In this document: one piece after another, positions 60,816-64,000 of the stretch
How positions within the stretch are numbered: the stretch's first letter is position 1
Layout: every line of letters starts with the position of its first letter
Source of the DNA: CADCVT01 sp036389485
Lineage (GTDB): Bacteria > Actinomycetota > Thermoleophilia > Solirubrobacterales > Solirubrobacteraceae
DNA length: 64,000 nt
Direction: 5' to 3'
Assembly (NCBI GenBank): GCA_036389485.1
Contig: DASVPR010000049.1
Span: 62,001 to 126,000 of the forward strand
The notes under the pieces: model-generated
Seen by the model: the letters and a program-made list of their open reading frames with translations, nothing else
Databases searched by the model: none
What the model was told of the DNA's origin: nothing
Program-made: the position numbers and the translations under genes

Positions 60816-62323
60816 GCGCCGCTCCAAAGCGGACCGTCGTCGCGACCCTCGGCCGCGCCGCGCCCCGCCGCGGGCGTCGCGGGATCCCCGCTCGCGCCAC
60901 TTCCCGCCGCCGGCGCGGCGCCCGCCCTCGCGTCACTTCCCGCCGCCGCCGGCGCGGCGCCCCCGCTCGCGTCACTTCTCGCCGCCGGCGCGGCGCCCTC
61001 CCTCGCGCCCCTCCCGACCAGCAACGGCCCGGCGGCGAGCGCCGCGAGGAGCGCGGCGACGAGGAACGATCTCTCGAACGCGGCGGCGGCGGCTCGGTCG
61101 AGGTCGTCGGTGACGTCGGCCTGCAGGCCGTCGAAGGCCGGCCGGTCGTCGTTCGGTGGCGCGGCTTCGGCGAACGCCGGGCCGACGTCGGGCACCTCGC
61201 TCTCCGCGCTCCGCAGCTCCTCGGCGAGCCCGAGGCCGAGGTCGAGCTTCGTCGCCGGGTCGATCGGGCTGTCGAGGATCCGCGCGAGGACGATCTCCTG
61301 CGCGCGGCCGGTCTGGTCCTCGAGGTCGGCGGTGAAGATCGGAGTGAGGATCGCCAGCGCCGCGACGACGCCGGCGTGCCGCGCCGCGATCGTCCACCCG
61401 CCGTGCAGCGCGAGGGGGGCGCGGTCGCGCAGCGCCTCCTCGGTCAGCGCTCCGAGTCCCAACCCGAGCCCGAGCCCGACGAGGACCTGCGGCGCGATCG
61501 TCCACCCGACGCTCGACCCGGGCAGCAGCCCGAGCGCCGCGAGCCCGCCCGCGCAGAGGACGGCCCCCGCGGCGCCCCGCGCGCGCGTGTCGAGCCCCCG
61601 GCCGAACGCGCCCGCGGTGAGCGCCGCGACCGGCATGACCGAGACGATCCCCGCCGCGGCGAGCGGCGAGTGCCGCCATCCCGCGATGAGGAGGAGGACG
61701 AGGAGGAACAGCGCCGCGGTGAGCCCGGCGCCCAGGAACGCCAGCGACGCCAGCGCAGGCCAGTCCGGCCGCGCCGCCGCGCCGCGCGGGCCGACGCGAG
61801 CAGTGTGGCGACCACGCGCCGCGGCGAGGCACACCAGTGCGAGCGGCACCTGCACGGCGAAGATCGCCTGCCACGCCAGGGCGTCGGTCAGCGCTCCGCC
61901 GGCGGCGGGGCCGACGGCGGCGCCGATCGCGCCCGCGGCGCCCCACGTCGTCGTCGCGCGGCGGCGGTCGCCGGTGGCGGCGACGAGCAACGGCAGCGCG
62001 GCGCACGCCACGGCTGCTCCCCCGAGCCCCTGGACGCAGCGCGCCGCGACGAGCATCCCGAGCGAGCCGGCCAGTGCGCAGGCGAGCGACGCGACCGCGA
62101 AGAGGAGAAGGCCGCCGGCGAAGAGGCGTCGCGGATCGACCCCGCGTACGAGAGCGACCGGCACGGCGGCCAGCGCGAGGGCGAGGTTGTAGCCCACGAG
62201 GACCCAGGAGACGCCGGTCGGCGTGGCGTCGAAGTCCGCGAGGACGTCCGGCAGCCCGAGGGTGACGACGGACGAGTCCGCGAGGACGAGCCCGACGGCG
62301 ATCGCGAGGAGCGCGGCGCGCAT
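60812..62323 (-). CDS. MFS transporter, DHA2-like
   Basis: 503 residues with about 13-14 helices. MRAALLAIAVGLVLADSSVVTLGLPDVLADF and SWVLVGYNLALALAAVPVALV give helix 1-2 with the DHA2-like D.S/T motif, and ARCVQGLGGAAVACAALPLLV (motif C region) and WGAAGAIGAAVGPAAGGAL follow. A large loop (about 360-430) and an Ala/Gly/Ser-rich C-terminus (about 455-503) are unusual additions. The ATG at 62323 is preferred to one at 62368, because the latter would be inside the hairpin at 62338-62366. A drug or metabolite efflux role is likely. Confidence 0.87.
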   Translation of the reverse strand: MRAALLAIAVGLVLADSSVVTLGLPDVLADFDATPTGVSWVLVGYNLALALAAVPVALVRGVDPRRLFAGGLLLFAVASLACALAGSLGMLVAARCVQGLGGAAVACAALPLLVAATGDRRRATTTWGAAGAIGAAVGPAAGGALTDALAWQAIFAVQVPLALVCLAAARGRHTARVGPRGAAARPDWPALASLAFLGAGLTAALFLLVLLLIAGWRHSPLAAAGIVSVMPVAALTAGAFGRGLDTRARGAAGAVLCAGGLAALGLLPGSSVGWTIAPQVLVGLGLGLGLGALTEEALRDRAPLALHGGWTIAARHAGVVAALAILTPIFTADLEDQTGRAQEIVLARILDSPIDPATKLDLGLGLAEELRSAESEVPDVGPAFAEAAPPNDDRPAFDGLQADVTDDLDRAAAAAFERSFLVAALLAALAAGPLLVGRGAREGAAPAARSDASGGAAPAAAGSDARAGAAPAAGSGASGDPATPAAGRGAAEGRDDGPLWSGA

Positions 62324-62337
62324 CGGGCGGGAATGCT

Positions 62338-62366
62338 GGCAGGCGGGGTCATGCGCCCCGCCTGCC
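62338..62366 (-). terminator. Hairpin between GlsB-like gene and MFS gene
   Basis: GGCAGGCGGGG (62338-62348) and CCCCGCCTGCC (62356-62366) are perfect 11-bp arms around 7 bases. It lies 11 bp after the stop of the GlsB-like gene and just before the MFS start, so it separates or attenuates these reverse-strand genes. Confidence 0.6.
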
Positions 62367-62377
62367 ATGCGAGGCGG

Positions 62378-62662
62378 CTACGCGGTGTGGACGCGACCCG
62401 TGCGGCCGTCGCCGCGGTCGCGCACGAACGCCCGGTAGAGGCCGAGCAGCAGCATCGCGCCGATGACGGCGCCGATGAGGCCGCCGAGGTCGAACGCCTC
62501 GTTGTCGCCGATGCCGAGCACCTCGGTGAACAGGAAGAAGCCGACGAGCGCGCCGGCGAGGCCGAGCAGCACGGTGGCGAAGAAGCCCATCGGGTCCTTG
62601 CCGGGCATCAGCGCCCGGGCGAGGAAGCCGGCGACGATGCCGAGGATGATCGCTCCGATCAT
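62378..62662 (-). CDS. GlsB/YeaQ/YmgE family stress-response membrane protein
   Basis: 94 residues, three hydrophobic helices. The start IGAIILGIVAGFLARALMPGKDPMGFFATVLLGLAGALVG is the family hallmark (glycine-zipper membrane protein, PGKDP loop), followed by LIGAVIGAMLLLGLY and an Arg-rich tail. The ATG at 62662 has GAAGGG 10 bases upstream. These small proteins are induced by general stress; function at the molecular level is not known. The promoter region holds a GGGTAA element resembling stress-sigma sites. Confidence 0.9.
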   Translation of the reverse strand: MIGAIILGIVAGFLARALMPGKDPMGFFATVLLGLAGALVGFFLFTEVLGIGDNEAFDLGGLIGAVIGAMLLLGLYRAFVRDRGDGRTGRVHTA

Positions 62663-62705
62663 GTGGTGAATCCCTTCGAGTCGGGGGTGAGGGGCGGATA
62701 CCGAG

Positions 62706-62731
62706 TTACCCACGATTTGCAGCGGGAACGC
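62706..62731 (-). promoter_or_regulatory. Possible SigB-like stress promoter
   Basis: On the reverse strand GCGT (62731-62728), a 16-bp spacer and GGGTAA (62711-62706) match the actinobacterial general-stress sigma pattern GNNT-N14-16-GGGTA(T/A). It would give a leader of about 35 bases before the GlsB-like ATG. Confidence 0.4.
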
Positions 62732-62807
62732 GCCAGTGCTCGCGGGCCCGTCTCGCCGCGAACGGAACCGGCCGACCTGCGGGGACCTGCCGCGTTTGCA
62801 GGGACAG

Positions 62808-63782
62808 ATGGGGAAGACGGTTCTCGGAGCGGGCGCCACCGCAATGGCGCTCGGCGCCCTCGTGGCGCTTGCGCTGGTGCTCGGTACGGGCCTGGAGCAC
62901 GCGCGGTGGCCCGGGTTCGCCCCGCCGGCCGACCCGCCGTCGCGACTCGACCTCGGCGGAGGGGGCGCGAGCGCCGCTCCCGCCGCCGCGTCGGAGGGCG
63001 TCGCTTCGGATGCCGTCGCTCGCCTGCGCACGGCCGCCGCGAGCGCCGCGGCGCTGCGCGCGAGCGGGACCGCCGCGCCCGAGCCGGACAGACTTGTCCC
63101 CGGCGGCGCGGGCGCTCCCCCTGAAGATGTTCCCCAACCGGTGGCCGGCCGACCCTCGCCGGCCCCGACGCCAGGTGGGGTCCCACCGCCGAGCCCGGAA
63201 GGCGGAGCCGGGCCGGCCCAAACCGGGTCCCCACCGGCGACCAACCCCGGCGACGGGGGCGTGACGGAGCGCCCCGTCGCCGGGCCGAGCGAAGCACCCG
63301 CGCCGTCCCCCGGAAGCGGCGGCGCGGGCAGCTCGCCCGGAGTCGGCGGCGAGCCGCCCGGACCGGTCAGCGGAGGGCCGGTTCCGGGCGGCCGTCCGTC
63401 GGACCCCGCCCACCCACCGATGTCGATCCCGCCGGGCAGAGGCGAGCCGCCGAAGGCTGCCCTCGCACGCCGAGCCCCGCGCACGCACGGACGCGCGGCG
63501 AGGCGCGGGATCGCGCGGCGCCGGCCTGCGGGCAGGCGGTCTCGTCTCGGCGACGGAGCGCCGGCACGCCGCCGGACGGGTGGGTCGCGCGGGGGAGCGT
63601 CAGCTGCTGCCGGCCCGAACGGCCCGCCGGCGGGAGCGTCACCGGCTGCCGGTCCGAACGGCCCGCCGGAGGACGTCCCCGTCGGCCCGCCGGAGCACGC
63701 GCGCGGAACCCCGAAAGGCCCGCCGCAGGGTCACCCGCCGGACCACGCGCCCGCCGCGAAGCCGCGCCGACCGGGGCGCTGA
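62808..63782 (+). CDS. Pro/Gly/Ala-rich exported protein
   Basis: 324 residues. A hydrophobic leader (TAMALGALVALALVLG) is followed almost entirely by low-complexity Pro/Gly/Ala/Ser/Arg-rich sequence, including two nearly repeated AAGPNGPP units near residue 265-285 and an Arg-rich stretch (about 225-260). The ATG at 62808 has CAGGGA upstream. The frame is stop-free with a long consistent composition, but such GC-rich frames can be illusory, so the C-terminal half is uncertain. If real it is a disordered surface or secreted protein, perhaps cell-wall associated. Confidence 0.5.
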   Translation: MGKTVLGAGATAMALGALVALALVLGTGLEHARWPGFAPPADPPSRLDLGGGGASAAPAAASEGVASDAVARLRTAAASAAALRASGTAAPEPDRLVPGGAGAPPEDVPQPVAGRPSPAPTPGGVPPPSPEGGAGPAQTGSPPATNPGDGGVTERPVAGPSEAPAPSPGSGGAGSSPGVGGEPPGPVSGGPVPGGRPSDPAHPPMSIPPGRGEPPKAALARRAPRTHGRAARRGIARRRPAGRRSRLGDGAPARRRTGGSRGGASAAAGPNGPPAGASPAAGPNGPPEDVPVGPPEHARGTPKGPPQGHPPDHAPAAKPRRPGR

Positions 63783-63789
63783 ACGAGGC

Positions 63790-63861
63790 TGCCGGGCAGG
63801 GACTCGAACCCCAAATTCGACGTCCAGAGCGTCGCGTGTTGCCGATTACACCACCCGGCAG
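63790..63861 (-). tRNA. tRNA-Gln (anticodon CUG)
   Basis: The reverse strand folds as a full cloverleaf: acceptor TGCCGGG/CCCGGCA, D-arm GTGTAATCGGCAAC, anticodon stem CGACG/CGTCG with loop CTCTGGA (anticodon CTG), and T-arm with GTTCGAGTCCC-type GGTTCGA loop. The discriminator base is G and no CCA is encoded. It decodes CAG, the main Gln codon in such GC-rich genomes. Confidence 0.95.
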
Positions 63862-63926
63862 TGCATTGGCCGTCGCCAAGGCGACGCAGCCAAGAATAGC
63901 GGCCGGAACGGCAAGAACTTGAGGCC

Positions 63927-64000
63927 TCAGGCCGCTGCCTGCTCGGCCCAGTCGCGGTACAGGCGCCAGTAGGCGCCCTCCGCGGCGAGGAGCTCGTCGT
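63927..64000 (-). CDS. 3' end of an ABC exporter gene (cut by window edge)
   Basis: The last 24 codons on the reverse strand read DELLAAEGAYWRLYRDWAEQ plus a few Ala and a stop. This matches the C-terminal tail of ABC exporter (MsbA/LmrA-type) proteins, where ELLA..G.Y..LY...F/W follows the nucleotide-binding domain. The rest lies outside the window, so identity is only inferred from the tail. Confidence 0.65.
   Translation of the reverse strand, partial: DELLAAEGAYWRLYRDWAEQAAA

Overview
The window is very GC-rich, gene-dense actinobacterial DNA. GTG starts, a few TTG starts and 4-bp stop/start overlaps are common. The gene content (an F420-dependent LLM oxidoreductase, an AftD-like arabinosyltransferase, a CGAAC-N4-GTTCG LexA box, K+-independent H+-pyrophosphatase, Rex, YbdK-type ligase) fits an actinobacterium, most likely Thermoleophilia/Solirubrobacterales. 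That placement is inferred from gene content and style; no rRNA or other phylogenetic marker was compared. I saw no transposase, integrase or CRISPR array.

Layout. 1-5061: a secreted-fibre locus resembling Bacillus tapA-sipW-tasA, with two SipW-type signal peptidases, an Ig-like surface protein and three exported TasA/camelysin-like or related proteins. A c-di-GMP-I (GEMM) riboswitch precedes the best TasA-like gene, and the sequence after it can hide the Shine-Dalgarno. 5063-10003: SOS-boxed uvrA, a 379-bp structured spacer, a nitronate monooxygenase and a hexapeptide acyltransferase. 10026-12806: a reverse-strand pantothenate operon (DUF2520 protein, panC, panD, panB). 12910-14706: a family-4 uracil-DNA glycosylase interrupted by a LAGLIDADG intein placed exactly in front of a predicted Fe-S cysteine. 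14703-16376: an HD-GYP c-di-GMP phosphodiesterase and an F420-type oxidoreductase.

16386-45537 is a long surface-glycan region: family 1/4 and family 2 glycosyltransferases, a secreted glycosidase, membrane glycosyltransferases, Wzx-like flippases (one fused to a glycosyltransferase), an O-antigen-ligase-like polymerase, an AftD-like enzyme, methyltransferases and an acyltransferase. Set into it are a NarL-type two-component pair (24683-26550), an AraC/VOC pair, a single-chain GmrSD-type (DUF262/DUF1524) restriction gene with foreign-looking codons (27493-29355) and an ABC-2 exporter.

45600-53962 holds an LPNTG-anchored protein, rimI, a glutaredoxin, rex, a YbdK-like ligase, a DUF1844-like protein, hppA with a strong terminator, a DUF1707-FHA protein and an S33 hydrolase. 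54033-60362 holds two APC permeases with C-terminal Usp domains, two TrkA-like proteins and an FAD oxidoreductase. 60390-64000 holds an MFS exporter, a GlsB/YeaQ stress protein, a Pro/Gly-rich secreted protein, tRNA-Gln(CUG) and the 3' end of an ABC exporter gene.

Two themes recur. First, many genes have a TANNNT -10 hexamer only 6-11 nt before an ATG/GTG and no Shine-Dalgarno, so leaderless transcription looks common; in two places such promoters face each other in less than 50 bp. Second, c-di-GMP appears both as a ligand (riboswitch) and as a substrate (HD-GYP), next to matrix-protein and exopolysaccharide genes, which suggests biofilm control.
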